Positions 53,190-62,786 are shown, counted from the first letter of the stretch. The stretch: DNA of 64,000 nt from Stappia stellulata (GCF_020176715.1 NZ_JAIVMF010000015.1:1-64000); one strand, 5' to 3'. Numbers and translations: made by a program. Notes: generated from the sequence alone by a model not told the origin.

Positions 53190-55983
53190 CACAATCACAT
53201 TCACCCTCGACGGCCGGGAGGTCGAGGCAACCGCGGACGAGACCATCTGGCAGATCGCCAAGCGGGTCGGAACGGCGATCCCGCACCTGTGCCACAAGGA
53301 TGCGCCGGGCTACCGCTCCGACGGCAACTGCCGCGCCTGCGTGGTGGAAATCGAGGGCGAGCGCACGCTTGCCGCCTCCTGCATCCGCACGCCCACGGAC
53401 GGCATGGTGGTCACGACAGCCTCCAGGCGGGCCGAAAAGGCGCGCGAGATGGTGTTCGAACTGCTTGCCAGCGACATGCCGCCCCGAGACGAGGCGCCGG
53501 ACCGGGACGCCGACTTCTGGATCTGGTCGGAAACGGTCGGGGTCGAGAGCTCCCGCTTCGACAGCCGCTACGCGGAGACGACGCATCACACCCGCGAAAA
53601 GCGCTGGGACACGTCCCACCCGGCGATCGCCGTCAATCTTGACGCCTGCATCGCCTGCGGCCTGTGCGAGCGCGCCTGCCGCGAGGTGCAGGTCAACGAC
53701 GTGATCGGCATGGGCTATCGAGGCGGCGAGTTGCGCCCGATCTTCGATCTCTCCGATCCGATGGGCGCCTCGACCTGCGTTGCCTGCGGCGAATGCGTGC
53801 AGGCCTGCCCGACCGGCGCGCTGCAGGAAAAAAGCGTAATGGACGCGCCGGCGCGCAAGACCGTGCTCACGGCCGAGCGCACCGTTGACACGCTCTGCCC
53901 CTTCTGCGGCGTCGGCTGCCAGACGACCGTACACGTCAAGGACGAGCGGATCATCAAGGTCGACGGGCGCGATGGCGCGGCCAATGAAAACCGGCTTTGC
54001 GTCAAGGGCCGCTTCGGCCACGACTACATCCGCCATCCGCACCGGCTGACCCGCCCGCTGGTGCGCCGCGACGACGCGCCCAAGGCCGGCGACGCGATGC
54101 TCGACCCGGCCAATCCCTTCGACGTCTTCCGTGAGGCAACGTGGGAGGAAGCGCTGGAGCGCGCGGCCGGCGGACTGGCCCATATCCGCGACACGATGGG
54201 CGGACCGGCCCTTGCCGGCTTCGGATCGGCCAAGGGCTCGAACGAGGAAGCCTATCTGTTCCAGAAGCTGGTGCGACAGGGCTTCGGCACCAACAACGTC
54301 GACCATTGCACGCGGCTTTGCCACGCCTCTTCCGTCGCCGCGCTGATGGAAGGGATCGGCTCCGGCGCGGTCTCCGCGCCCTTCCGCGCGGCCGAGGACG
54401 CCGACTGCATCGTCGTGATCGGCGCGAGGCCGACGCAAAACCATCCCGTTGCCGCCACCTACCTCAAGCAGGCCGCCAAGCGCGGCGCAAAGCTCATCGT
54501 CATGGATCCGCGCGGCCAGGACCTGATGCGCCACGCCAGCCATTCGCTGCGCTTCACGCCGGGCAGCGACGTCGCGATGCTCAACGCCCTGCTGCATGTG
54601 ATCATCGCGGAAGACCTTTACGACGCCGACTATGTGGCCAATCACGTCGACGGCTTCGAGGCGCTGAAGGACAAGGTCCGCGACTTCTCGCCGGAGGCAA
54701 TGGCGAGCGTCTGCGGCATTGATGCCGACACCCTGCGCGACGTGGCGCGCACCTATGCCAAAAGCGAGCGGTCGATAATCTTCTGGGGCATGGGCGTGTC
54801 GCAGCATGTCCACGGCACGGACAACGCCCGATGCCTGATCGCGCTGGCGCTCGTCACCGGCCAGATCGGGCGCCCCGGCACCGGCCTTCACCCCTTGCGC
54901 GGGCAGAACAACGTTCAGGGCGCGTCCGACGCCGGCCTCATCCCCATGTTCCTGCCCGACTACAAGTCCGTCGAGAATGCCGAGATCCGCGGCGCCTATG
55001 AAGACGCCTGGGGCCGCACGCTCGACCCCACGCGCGGACTGACCGTCGTGGAGATCATGGATGCGATCCATTCCGGCGACATTCGCGGCATGTACATCAT
55101 GGGCGAGAACCCGGCGATGTCCGATCCCGACCAGATCCACGCGCGCGCAGCCCTTGCCAAGCTCGACCATCTGGTGGTTCAGGATATCTTCCTGACCGAA
55201 ACCGCCTGGCACGCGGATGTGGTGCTGCCGGCCTCCGCCCATGCGGAAAAGCTCGGCACCTACACAAACACCAACCGTCAGGTGCAGCTCGGTCGCCCGG
55301 CGGTGCCGCTTCCCGGTGCCGCGCGGCAGGACTGGGAGCTGATCGCCGAGATCGCGCGGCGCATCGGCCTCGACTGGCCGTATCAGCATGTCGGCGAGGT
55401 CTATGAGGAAATGCGCGCGCTGATGCCGTCGCTCGCAAATATTTCCTTCGAACGCGTGGTGCGCGAGGGCTGCGTCACCTATCCGGCCTCAAGCGAAGAT
55501 GCCCCCGGCGACGACATCATCTTCACACAGGGCTTTCCCACCGCCTCCGGCAGGGGACGCCTGGTTCCCGCCGACCTCATTCCCCCCGACGAGATGCCGG
55601 ACGAGACCTACCCGCTGGTCCTGACCACGGGCCGCATGTTGGAGCACTGGCACACCGGCGCGATGACCCGGCGCTCGTCGACCCTCGATGCGCTGGAACC
55701 GGGGCCCGTGGCCGCGATGAACCCGCGCGAGATCGACGCCCGCGGCCTGAGTGCAGGCGACGCGGTGACGGTCACGACGCGCCGGGGCGCGATCACCGCA
55801 ACCCTGCGCGCCGACCGCGACGTGGCGGACGGCATGGTGTTCGTGCCGTTCTGCTTCTTCGAGGCCCCCGCCAACCGTCTGACCAATGCGCAGCTCGATC
55901 CCTTCGGCAAGATCCCGGAGTTCAAATATTGCGCGGCGCAGGTGACCCCGGTGGGCGGGCTCCACCGCGAGGCCGCCGAATAG
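53182..55983 (+). CDS. NAD-dependent formate dehydrogenase, alpha (catalytic) subunit
   Basis: A 933-residue molybdenum/tungsten enzyme oxidising formate to CO2. The N-terminal 2Fe-2S domain has Cys37, 50, 53 and 67. A NuoG-like His/Cys segment (about 134-150) precedes two 4Fe-4S sets, CIACGLCERACR and CVACGECVQACP. The catalytic 4Fe-4S motif CPFCGVGC...CVKG begins near 239. The predicted metal ligand is Cys380 in HCTRLCHAS, a cysteine and not selenocysteine. NNVQGASDAGLIPMFLPDY and the late GRMLEHWHTGAMTRRS bind the bis-pterin cofactor. fdsC and fdsD chaperone genes do not follow, as in Methylobacterium FDH1; that enzyme uses tungsten, which is a possibility here. Confidence 0.95.
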   Translation: MTDTITFTLDGREVEATADETIWQIAKRVGTAIPHLCHKDAPGYRSDGNCRACVVEIEGERTLAASCIRTPTDGMVVTTASRRAEKAREMVFELLASDMPPRDEAPDRDADFWIWSETVGVESSRFDSRYAETTHHTREKRWDTSHPAIAVNLDACIACGLCERACREVQVNDVIGMGYRGGELRPIFDLSDPMGASTCVACGECVQACPTGALQEKSVMDAPARKTVLTAERTVDTLCPFCGVGCQTTVHVKDERIIKVDGRDGAANENRLCVKGRFGHDYIRHPHRLTRPLVRRDDAPKAGDAMLDPANPFDVFREATWEEALERAAGGLAHIRDTMGGPALAGFGSAKGSNEEAYLFQKLVRQGFGTNNVDHCTRLCHASSVAALMEGIGSGAVSAPFRAAEDADCIVVIGARPTQNHPVAATYLKQAAKRGAKLIVMDPRGQDLMRHASHSLRFTPGSDVAMLNALLHVIIAEDLYDADYVANHVDGFEALKDKVRDFSPEAMASVCGIDADTLRDVARTYAKSERSIIFWGMGVSQHVHGTDNARCLIALALVTGQIGRPGTGLHPLRGQNNVQGASDAGLIPMFLPDYKSVENAEIRGAYEDAWGRTLDPTRGLTVVEIMDAIHSGDIRGMYIMGENPAMSDPDQIHARAALAKLDHLVVQDIFLTETAWHADVVLPASAHAEKLGTYTNTNRQVQLGRPAVPLPGAARQDWELIAEIARRIGLDWPYQHVGEVYEEMRALMPSLANISFERVVREGCVTYPASSEDAPGDDIIFTQGFPTASGRGRLVPADLIPPDEMPDETYPLVLTTGRMLEHWHTGAMTRRSSTLDALEPGPVAAMNPREIDARGLSAGDAVTVTTRRGAITATLRADRDVADGMVFVPFCFFEAPANRLTNAQLDPFGKIPEFKYCAAQVTPVGGLHREAAE

Positions 55984-56019
55984 TCCTCCCGCCGCATCGG
56001 TCGGCGGCAACCGCCAACG

Positions 56020-56055
56020 AAAAAAGGGAGTGCCGCCTGTTCCGCGACACTCCCT
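56020..56055 (-). terminator. Terminator of the globin-coupled methyl-accepting protein
   Basis: GGGAGTG (56026-56032) pairs with CACTCCC (56048-56054). On the minus strand it is followed by six T, 37 nt past the stop codon. It may also stop the converging formate dehydrogenase transcript. Confidence 0.82.
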
Positions 56056-56091
56056 GCACTCTTCAAAACACTCCGGCCTCGGTCCAATCGA

Positions 56092-57513
56092 TCAGGCGGC
56101 GGACTGCTTGCGTGCCTCGCCCCGGCGCTCCGGCCCCTTGTAGTTCGGGTCGCGGCCCTTGCCCCGGTCGAGCGCACCCTCCCGGATCTCGACGAAGAAG
56201 CCGCGGATCTGTTCGGCGATCTCCGTCGACTGGGTCCGGAGGCTGCCGGAGACGGAGAGGAAATCCTCCGCCGCATGCTCGGTCTTGTCGATGGCATCAT
56301 TCACGCCGGAGACGTTGCGCGTCAGCGTCATCGTGCCCTGGGCCGCATGCTGCACGTTCATGGAGATCTCGCGCGTCGCGGCCCCTTGCTCCTCGATCGC
56401 CGCCGCAATTGCCGCCGTCAGCGTGTCGATCTCGCCGACGGTGGAGGAAATCGAGCCGATGGTGTCGACCGCACGCGTGGTTGCCGCCTGCACTTCCGAC
56501 ACCTGATTGGCGATGTCCTCGGTCGCCTTGGAGGTCTGGCTCGCGAGCTGCTTCACCTCCTGGGCGACGATCGCGAAGCCGCGCCCGGCTTCGCCGGCCC
56601 GTGCGGCCTCGATCGTGGCGTTGAGCGCCAGCAGGTTTGTCTGTTCGGCAATCGCCTGAATGAGACCGATCACGTCTCCGATCTTCTGGGCCGACGTCGA
56701 GAGACGGCCGATCTCCTGAGATGCGCTTTCCGTGACAGAACTTGCCCGGCGGGCGACATCGGACGCGCCGGTGATCTGGCGGCCGATCTCCTCGATGGAG
56801 GACGACAGCTCCTCAGCCGCAGACGCCACGGTCTGGACGCTCACCGACGTTTCCTCGGAGGCCGCCGACGCGGAGACGGCCTCTTGCGAGGCGGAACTCG
56901 CCACGTCCGACAAGGTGCCGGCCTGCCGCTGCATCCGGTCGGCGGTCTGGTCGACGGTCCGCAGGGACGCCTCGACCTTTTCCTTGAACCGGTCGACCGC
57001 ATCGCTCAGGTGGCGGGTCTGCGCTTCCTGCGCTTCCATCAGAATTTGCTGATAGGTCGAAATCGCGAAATCGAGATCGAGCAGGACAGCCTTGTTCAGC
57101 ACCTGCACCGACTGGATCGCCTTGTTCGGCGCGAAGCGGAACTTGCGCATGACAATGGCGATCAGCTCATTGAGAACGAATTGATAGCCGGCGATATACC
57201 AGCGCGGCTCGAGACCGATCCGGCTGTGGGCGCGTCCGATGCGGTCGATGCTCTTCACATAGTCATCGTCGAAGGCGCCGGTGAACAGCCGCTTCCAGTG
57301 TTTCTTCTGTGCCGTTTCAAGAGACGCCTGGCGATCGCCGACCAGAGCCGCCAGCTCCGGCTGCTTGACGATATGAGAGTAGAACCTGTTCAGGATGTCA
57401 TCGAGGCGCGGCTCCACGACCGGCCACATGCTTTGAAGACAGCGCCTCGCCTCCTGGTCGACCCGCGCGAATGCGACCCGTACTTCGGACCTATGCTCAT
57501 TTTTTGTCGACAT
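56092..57513 (-). CDS. Globin-coupled methyl-accepting chemotaxis protein (HemAT/Aer-type)
   Basis: A 473-residue cytosolic oxygen sensor. The N-terminal protoglobin domain (about 1-170) has the proximal haem His96 in [22 protein letters not shown] and the earlier [10 protein letters not shown] region. A coiled-coil methylation helix and the signalling hairpin follow; the tip is [27 protein letters not shown]. No membrane segment is present, so it would be a soluble receptor docking with CheA/CheW encoded elsewhere. It ends with the terminator at 56020. Confidence 0.93.
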   Translation of the reverse strand: MSTKNEHRSEVRVAFARVDQEARRCLQSMWPVVEPRLDDILNRFYSHIVKQPELAALVGDRQASLETAQKKHWKRLFTGAFDDDYVKSIDRIGRAHSRIGLEPRWYIAGYQFVLNELIAIVMRKFRFAPNKAIQSVQVLNKAVLLDLDFAISTYQQILMEAQEAQTRHLSDAVDRFKEKVEASLRTVDQTADRMQRQAGTLSDVASSASQEAVSASAASEETSVSVQTVASAAEELSSSIEEIGRQITGASDVARRASSVTESASQEIGRLSTSAQKIGDVIGLIQAIAEQTNLLALNATIEAARAGEAGRGFAIVAQEVKQLASQTSKATEDIANQVSEVQAATTRAVDTIGSISSTVGEIDTLTAAIAAAIEEQGAATREISMNVQHAAQGTMTLTRNVSGVNDAIDKTEHAAEDFLSVSGSLRTQSTEIAEQIRGFFVEIREGALDRGKGRDPNYKGPERRGEARKQSAA

Positions 57514-57858
57514 CGGATCACCTCATTCAGCCACTGACGCCAGAATGGGCAAACCCGGTTACAAATTAGATAACAACAAAGCATGCTTTACGGAAAAATC
57601 ATTCAAACTCGAGAAAACCCGAGGATATTTCCCAAAGTGAAAAGAAGAACATCAGCAACGGAGATAATCTACTGTAAAAAACTACAATATAAACCGCCGG
57701 TCGATATGTAGATCTACATACAGGAACCGCCGACGCTGCCTGACGCCGGACACCCACCAGCGCGACCAGCCCCTCAGCGGACCCGGCAGAACAACCGGAA
57801 GGAGCACTCAAAAGCTGAAATGAGTCGGCGAGCGCGGCAAGCATGTTTGAAAAAGCGC
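57514..57858. other. AT-rich region upstream of the globin-coupled receptor
   Basis: 345 nt, markedly AT-rich at 57540-57710, likely the promoter of the receptor gene. The open frame that overlaps the tRNA on the same strand is not considered real. No other gene is seen. Confidence 0.45.
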
Positions 57859-57933
57859 TGGCTGGGGCGGCAGGATTCGAACCTGCGAATGGCGGCACCA
57901 AAAGCCGCTGCCTTACCACTTGGCGACGCCCCA
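57859..57933 (-). tRNA. tRNA-Gln (anticodon TTG)
   Basis: The minus strand reads as a complete 75-nt cloverleaf with encoded CCA. The acceptor stem TGGGGCG/CGCCCCA pairs fully, with discriminator G. The anticodon loop is CTTTTGGT-like with TTG, the T-loop is GGTTCGAATCC, and the U-first acceptor base is characteristic of bacterial tRNA-Gln. Confidence 0.96.
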
Positions 57934-58051
57934 ACGCGCGACGACGTGTATAACCAGCCCCCTGCGCTCACGCAAGCGTCGCTTCGGGCTGCGGCCGCTA
58001 CAGTCCCCAGGGCGTTCACATGAAACGCACCGGCGCGATCCATGGCACGAA

Positions 58052-58076
58052 GGCCCCTGTCCAACGGACAGGAGCC
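58052..58076 (-). terminator. Hairpin 3' of the DASS transporter gene
   Basis: GGCCCCTGTCC (58052-58062) pairs with GGACAGGAGCC (58066-58076) with one mismatch and a 3-nt loop, 29 nt past the transporter stop. The T run after it on the minus strand is short. Confidence 0.5.
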
Positions 58077-58104
58077 CTCATGCGCCGGTTCAATGCGCGC
58101 GGCT

Positions 58105-59661
58105 CTATCGCGTGCCGGACGCCCACTCCGGGAGCGAGCCTGCCACCACTCCGAAGACGGTGGTGAGGATCAGGTAGCCAAGCGTCGAAATCACCACCAT
58201 CGCCGCGATATTGTGCAGGCTTCCGTAGCGGGCCATCTGGGGAATGGTGACATGGCCTGAGGAGAACACCAGCGCGTTGGGCGGCGTTGCGACCGGCAGC
58301 ATGAAGGCCATCGATGCCGACAGCGCCGCCGGAACGGCGAGCATCAACGGGTTTTCGCCGATGTTCAGCGACAGCGCCGCCAGCAGCGGCAGGAAGGTGG
58401 CGGCCGTTGCGGTGTTCGACGTCACCTCCGTCAGGAGAAGAATGACAAGGGCGACGATCACGATCAGAAGAAGGATCGGAACGCCCCCGGCGATGCCTCC
58501 GATCAGGCCGCCGATCCAGGTATCGAGGCCGGAGGCGGCCACTGCGCCGGCAAGGCTCAGCCCGCCGCCAAAGAGCATCAACACGCCCCAGGGCAGCTTC
58601 GACGCGGTCGTCCAGTCGAGCAGGGCGACCCGCGCCCCGGTCCGGTCGCTGCCGCCTCCCGCAGGGAGAATGAACAGGAGCAAGGCGGCCCCGATGGCGA
58701 TGCTGGCGTCGTTCAGGCCTGGAACATAGGTCTGCAACCACGAGCGAAGTACCCAGAGCACCGCCGCCGACGCGAAGACGATGCCGACCATCGCCTCGGC
58801 CCGCGACATCTTCCCGAGGGTGCGCAGCTTGTCGCAGATCAGCTCGCTGGCGCCGCCGATCTCCTCACGCGGAAGCCGGATGGCGAGGCGCGTGAGCAGC
58901 AGCCAGGAGATCGCCAGCATCGTTGCCGCGACCGGAACGCCGATCAGCATCCAGCGGCCGAAGCCGAGATCATAGCCGTAGGTCTGGCGCATCGCCCCGG
59001 CCAGCAGGGCGTTCGGAGGGGTGCCGATCAGCGTCGCGACACCGCCAATCGATGCCGAATAAGCAACACCCAGCATCAGCGCAAGGGCGAAGGCACCGGC
59101 CTCCTTGCCGCCGGTTTCCTCCTGGATCAGCCCGATCACGGAGACAGCAATCGGCAGCATCATCACGGTCGTCGCCGTATTGGACACCCACATCGACAGG
59201 AAGGCCGTCGCCAACATGAAGCCGCCGACAATCTGAGGGCGGCGAGATCCCGTGCGCGACACGATGGAGAGCGCGATGCGCTGGTGGAGGTTCCAGCGTT
59301 CCATCGCAGCGGCCAGCATGAAACCGCCCATGAACAGGAAGATGGTGGCGCTGGCATAGGGCGCGGCGGCAGCCTTGACGGTGCTGGCGCCCGTTAACGG
59401 AAACAGGACCAGCGGCAGCAGGGCGGTGGCGGCAATGGGGATCGCCTCGGTGATCCACCAGATGACCATGAGGGCCGCGACCGCGACGACCCGCCAACCG
59501 GCAACCGACAACCCCTCCGGCGGCGGCAACATCACCAGCAGCGCGAAGACGGCAAGCCCCGTCAGCATGGGCAGCGTCCGCAAGGTGGCGCCCGAGGCCT
59601 CCTTCCCCACCTGCCAGGACAGGCTCTGGTCCCGATGCGGGTCTTTCCCCTTGGTGGTCAT
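58105..59661 (-). CDS. DASS/SLC13 anion transporter (dicarboxylate/sulfate-type)
   Basis: A 518-residue inner-membrane carrier with about 11-12 helices. Both substrate/sodium SNT motifs are present: FLSMWVSNTATTVMML in the first half and TEVTSNTATAATFLPLLAAL in the second. The WWITEAIPIAATALLPLVLFP block is typical. Family members couple Na+ or H+ to uptake of C4-dicarboxylates, citrate or sulfate. Here it lies 130 nt after the hydrolase of the leuCD cluster on the same strand and may import that cluster's substrate; this is inference from position. Confidence 0.9.
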   Translation of the reverse strand: MTTKGKDPHRDQSLSWQVGKEASGATLRTLPMLTGLAVFALLVMLPPPEGLSVAGWRVVAVAALMVIWWITEAIPIAATALLPLVLFPLTGASTVKAAAAPYASATIFLFMGGFMLAAAMERWNLHQRIALSIVSRTGSRRPQIVGGFMLATAFLSMWVSNTATTVMMLPIAVSVIGLIQEETGGKEAGAFALALMLGVAYSASIGGVATLIGTPPNALLAGAMRQTYGYDLGFGRWMLIGVPVAATMLAISWLLLTRLAIRLPREEIGGASELICDKLRTLGKMSRAEAMVGIVFASAAVLWVLRSWLQTYVPGLNDASIAIGAALLLFILPAGGGSDRTGARVALLDWTTASKLPWGVLMLFGGGLSLAGAVAASGLDTWIGGLIGGIAGGVPILLLIVIVALVILLLTEVTSNTATAATFLPLLAALSLNIGENPLMLAVPAALSASMAFMLPVATPPNALVFSSGHVTIPQMARYGSLHNIAAMVVISTLGYLILTTVFGVVAGSLPEWASGTR

Positions 59662-59791
59662 GACAGTTCTTCCTCCCCGAATTCCAGATCAGACGGCGCC
59701 GGGCACGCCGGACGCGGGGCGCATGATCCCCGGTCCGGCGCGCACGTCCATGCACCTTGCAATTGATGGCCCGCGCCCGGCGCGGCGGTGC

Positions 59792-60685
59792 TCAAAGAAA
59801 CGCGTCGAGCGCGGCAAGCAGGTCGTGCGGCACCTCCTCCTGGGGGCTGTGGCCGCAGTCAAGCGCATGACCGCGCACGTCGTCGGCCTTTTCGCGCCAG
59901 GTGGCCAGCACGTCATAGAGCGCCCCGACGGTTCCGCGCCCGCCCCACAGCGCCAGCAGCGGCGCGGAGACGCGGGCGTGCGCGTCCTCGGCATCGTGGA
60001 CGAGGTCGATGGTGGCGGCAGCGCGGTAGTCCTCGCACACCGCATGCCGCATCGCGGGATCGCGATAGCAGCGGCGGTATTCCTCCATCACCCGCGGGTC
60101 CGACGCGCCTTCGATCTTGTTCTGACCGGCGATATGGCGCTCGAGAAAGAAATCCGGATCCGCCGCGATCAGCCGTTCCGGCAAGGGATAGGGCTGGATC
60201 AGGAAGAACCACCAGAAGTATCGGCGGGCGAACTCCATGTCGGTACGGGCATACATCGTTGCCGTTGGCGCGATATCGAGAAGGACCAGTTTCTCCACCG
60301 CTTTCTCATGATCGAGCGCCATGCGATGCGCCACCCGCGCGCCGCGATCGTGGCCGACGACCGAAAACCGCTCATGACCGAGCGCCCGCATGACGGCCAC
60401 CTGATCGGCCGCCATCGCACGCTTGGAGTAATTCACATGCCCCTCGCCTCCCTCGGGCTTTGCGCTGTCGCCATAGCCGCGCAGGTCGGTCAGCACGACC
60501 GAGAACCGGCGGGCAAGAACGGGCGCGACCTTGTGCCAGCTCAAATGGGTCTGCGGATGGCCATGCAGCAACAGCAGCGGCGGTCCCTCGCCGCCGGTGG
60601 CGGTGCGGATGCGGGTGCCGTCCGCATCGATGTCGCGCCAGGTGAAGCCTGGCAGAATGTCAGGAAACCCCGAAACCTCGCTCAT
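59792..60685 (-). CDS. Alpha/beta hydrolase, fluoroacetate dehalogenase/epoxide hydrolase group
   Basis: A 297-residue hydrolase. The nucleophile is Asp113 in VVGHDRGARVAHRM, with Arg114 and Arg117 matching the carboxylate-binding pair of fluoroacetate dehalogenase from Rhodopseudomonas. The catalytic His is His279 (DCGHSPQEE). HGHPQTH gives the oxyanion hole. At the halide pocket the characteristic His appears to be Trp158, which argues against strong defluorination and for a chlorinated or other haloacid, or an epoxide. The start overlaps the leuD stop by ATGA, so it is the third gene of this operon. Confidence 0.85.
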   Translation of the reverse strand: MSEVSGFPDILPGFTWRDIDADGTRIRTATGGEGPPLLLLHGHPQTHLSWHKVAPVLARRFSVVLTDLRGYGDSAKPEGGEGHVNYSKRAMAADQVAVMRALGHERFSVVGHDRGARVAHRMALDHEKAVEKLVLLDIAPTATMYARTDMEFARRYFWWFFLIQPYPLPERLIAADPDFFLERHIAGQNKIEGASDPRVMEEYRRCYRDPAMRHAVCEDYRAAATIDLVHDAEDAHARVSAPLLALWGGRGTVGALYDVLATWREKADDVRGHALDCGHSPQEEVPHDLLAALDAFL

Positions 60686-61299
60686 GCCGCGCCTCCCCGC
60701 GCGAGCCAGGGCGCCTCAGCGAAATAGGCGGCCTCAAAGGCCCGGATCTGCTCTTTCATCTGCAAGGTCGTGGCGATGCGGTCGCGCCCCTCCATCAGGG
60801 CCTGCCGCCGCGACGGCTCGATCTCGAACTCCAGACGCAGGCCGCCGCAGGTGACGGTCCTTCCAACGAGATCGACGGTGAGCTCCGCCCCATCCGGCCC
60901 GGCCGCGCGGAACAGCCGGTCGCGGTCGTCCTCGCCAAGCGAGATCAGCAGCAGACCGTTGTTGGCGGCGTTGTCGGCGAAGATACCGGCAAAGGTGGTC
61001 CCGATCAGCGCGCGGATGCCGTATTGCAGCATTCCCCACACCGCATGCTCCCGCGACGAGCCGCAGCCGAAATTCGGTCCGGTCAGCAGGAAGCGGACAT
61101 CGCGCATCGTCTTCCGGTTCAGGATGAAATCGGGCCGCGTCCGCCCCTTTGCGTCAAAGCGCAGATCGTGGAACAGGCCACGGGCCAGTCCGGCACGGTC
61201 GATGCCCTTCAAAAAAGCTTTTGGCATGATCACGTCGGTATCCACATTGGCGGCGGGCATCGGCGCGGCCATACCCGTAACACTCAGAAACTTCTGCAC
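60682..61299 (-). CDS. leuD: 3-isopropylmalate dehydratase-like small subunit
   Basis: A 205-residue swivelling domain of the aconitase superfamily. NVDTDVIMPKAFLK and TGPNFGCGSSREHAVWGML are the family signatures; the latter forms part of the active site that faces the iron-sulfur cluster of the large subunit. Translation starts at a GTG at 61299, immediately after the leuC TAA. Because the operon also has a dehalogenase-like gene and a LysR regulator, this may be a paralogous hydro-lyase acting on a leucine-pathway-like acid rather than the biosynthetic copy. Confidence 0.9.
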   Translation of the reverse strand: MQKFLSVTGMAAPMPAANVDTDVIMPKAFLKGIDRAGLARGLFHDLRFDAKGRTRPDFILNRKTMRDVRFLLTGPNFGCGSSREHAVWGMLQYGIRALIGTTFAGIFADNAANNGLLLISLGEDDRDRLFRAAGPDGAELTVDLVGRTVTCGGLRLEFEIEPSRRQALMEGRDRIATTLQMKEQIRAFEAAYFAEAPWLARGGAA

Positions 61300-62730
61300 T
61301 TACATCTCCCGTGGCGCAAGGATGCGGACGTCGGCAAGCCGACCGGCGACGGCGGCGGCGGCCACCATCGCGGGGCTCATCAGATGGGTCCGGCCGCCGC
61401 TTCCCTGGCGGCCCTCGAAATTGCGGTTGGTGCTGGAGGCGCAGCGTTCGCCCGGCGCCAGCACATCGTCGTTCATGGCAAGGCACATCGAGCAGCCGGA
61501 CTGGCGCCATTCGAAGCCCGCCTCGATGAAGACGCGGTCGAGCCCCTCCGCCTCGGCGGCACGGCGCACACTGGACGACCCGGGCGACACCATGGCGCGG
61601 ACGCCCGGGGCAACGCGGCGCCCGCGCAGGATCGCCGCCGCGTCGCGCAGGTCGGCAATCCGGGCATTGGTGCAGGAGCCGATGAAGGCGCGGTCGATGG
61701 CGATCTCCTCGAACCGGACACCCGGTTCAAGCCCCATGTAGGCAAGCGCGCGGGCCGCATCACGCCGCCGGTCTTCCGGCAGGGACGCCGGATCGGGCAC
61801 GGCGCCGTCGATGGCGCCGGACTGGTCCGGGCTCGTGCCCCAGGACACCATCGGCGCGATCTCGCCGGCGGCGAGCACGACCTCGCGGTCGAAAACGGCC
61901 TCGGCATCGCTCGCAAGTGCCTGCCAGACGGGTCTTGCGCGGGCGAGCATCTCCGCCGACGGTGCGCGCGGGCGCCCGGCGATATAATCGAACACCTTGT
62001 CGTCCGGGGCCATCAGCGCGACCCGCGCACCGCATTCCACCGACATGTTGCAGATCGTCATCCGCCCTTCCACCTCGAGCGTGTCGATTGCCTCGCCGGC
62101 GAATTCCAGCGCATGACCGGCGGCCCCGTCGGCGCCGATCTTGCGGATCAGCGCCATGACGAGATCCTTGGCGGTGACGCCGACCGGCAGGTCCCCGACC
62201 ACGGTGGCGCGCATGGTCTTCAAGCGCGTGTAGGTCAGCGTCTGCGTCGCCAGCAGGTGCTCGATATCCGAGGTGCCGATGCCGAAGCCGACCGTCCCGA
62301 AGGCACCGTAGGTTGCCGTGTGGCTGTCGCCGGCCGCGATCACCAGGCCGGGAAGGACCCAGCCGAGCTCCGGCAGCACGACATGCTCGATCCCCTGGCG
62401 CGGGTCGAGCACGTCGAACATCTCGATCCCGAAATCGCGCCCGTTCTCGGCGAAACAGTCGATCTGCCGCTGCGCGTTCGCATCCGCCACGGCGCCGCCG
62501 CGATCCGGGGCCGTCGAGTTGACATGATCGACGACGCCGAGTGCCGCTTCCGGCCGCCAGACATCGCGCCCCGCATCGCGCAGGCCGGTGAAGGCCTGGG
62601 GGCTGGTGTATTCGTTCAAGACGGTGCGATCGACATAGAGCAACAGTTGCGATCCGGGGCCGTCCCGGTCGTCCAGCGCCCGTATCTTGTGCCGGTCGAC
62701 GATTTTGTCGTAGAGGGTTCGAGGCTGCAT
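61300..62730 (-). CDS. leuC: 3-isopropylmalate dehydratase-like large subunit
   Basis: A 476-residue 4Fe-4S hydro-lyase subunit. Cluster cysteines lie in FIGSCTNARI and in SGCSMCLAMN. VVDHVNSTAP-like VDHVNST and GDSHTATYGAFG match the substrate region of isopropylmalate isomerase. In leucine synthesis LeuCD converts 2- to 3-isopropylmalate; close paralogues act on citraconate, dimethylmalate or homoaconitate. The ATG at 62730 has GGAGAG about 9 nt upstream. It is divergent from a LysR regulator across 110 nt with an inverted repeat. Confidence 0.92.
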   Translation of the reverse strand: MQPRTLYDKIVDRHKIRALDDRDGPGSQLLLYVDRTVLNEYTSPQAFTGLRDAGRDVWRPEAALGVVDHVNSTAPDRGGAVADANAQRQIDCFAENGRDFGIEMFDVLDPRQGIEHVVLPELGWVLPGLVIAAGDSHTATYGAFGTVGFGIGTSDIEHLLATQTLTYTRLKTMRATVVGDLPVGVTAKDLVMALIRKIGADGAAGHALEFAGEAIDTLEVEGRMTICNMSVECGARVALMAPDDKVFDYIAGRPRAPSAEMLARARPVWQALASDAEAVFDREVVLAAGEIAPMVSWGTSPDQSGAIDGAVPDPASLPEDRRRDAARALAYMGLEPGVRFEEIAIDRAFIGSCTNARIADLRDAAAILRGRRVAPGVRAMVSPGSSSVRRAAEAEGLDRVFIEAGFEWRQSGCSMCLAMNDDVLAPGERCASSTNRNFEGRQGSGGRTHLMSPAMVAAAAVAGRLADVRILAPREM

Positions 62731-62767
62731 TTCGAAAGCTCTCCTTCCTTCGATGCCGAAGCTTAAT

Positions 62768-62786
62768 CTGACGGGACGCGCGTCAG
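62768..62786. promoter_or_regulatory. Inverted repeat between leuC and the LysR gene (candidate operator)
   Basis: CTGACG and CGTCAG are separated by 7 bp in the 110-nt divergent intergenic region, the usual place for a LysR-type binding site. Its spacing is not the canonical T-N11-A, and a second short repeat (CCAAT...GTTGG) lies next to it. Confidence 0.4.

Noticed and set aside
52948-55389. 813-codon minus-strand frame opposite the formate dehydrogenase alpha subunit
   Set aside because: The alpha subunit has all cofactor motifs; the antisense translation resembles no protein.
57599-57934. 111-codon minus-strand frame overlapping the tRNA
   Set aside because: It reads through tRNA-Gln and AT-rich promoter DNA; no protein character.
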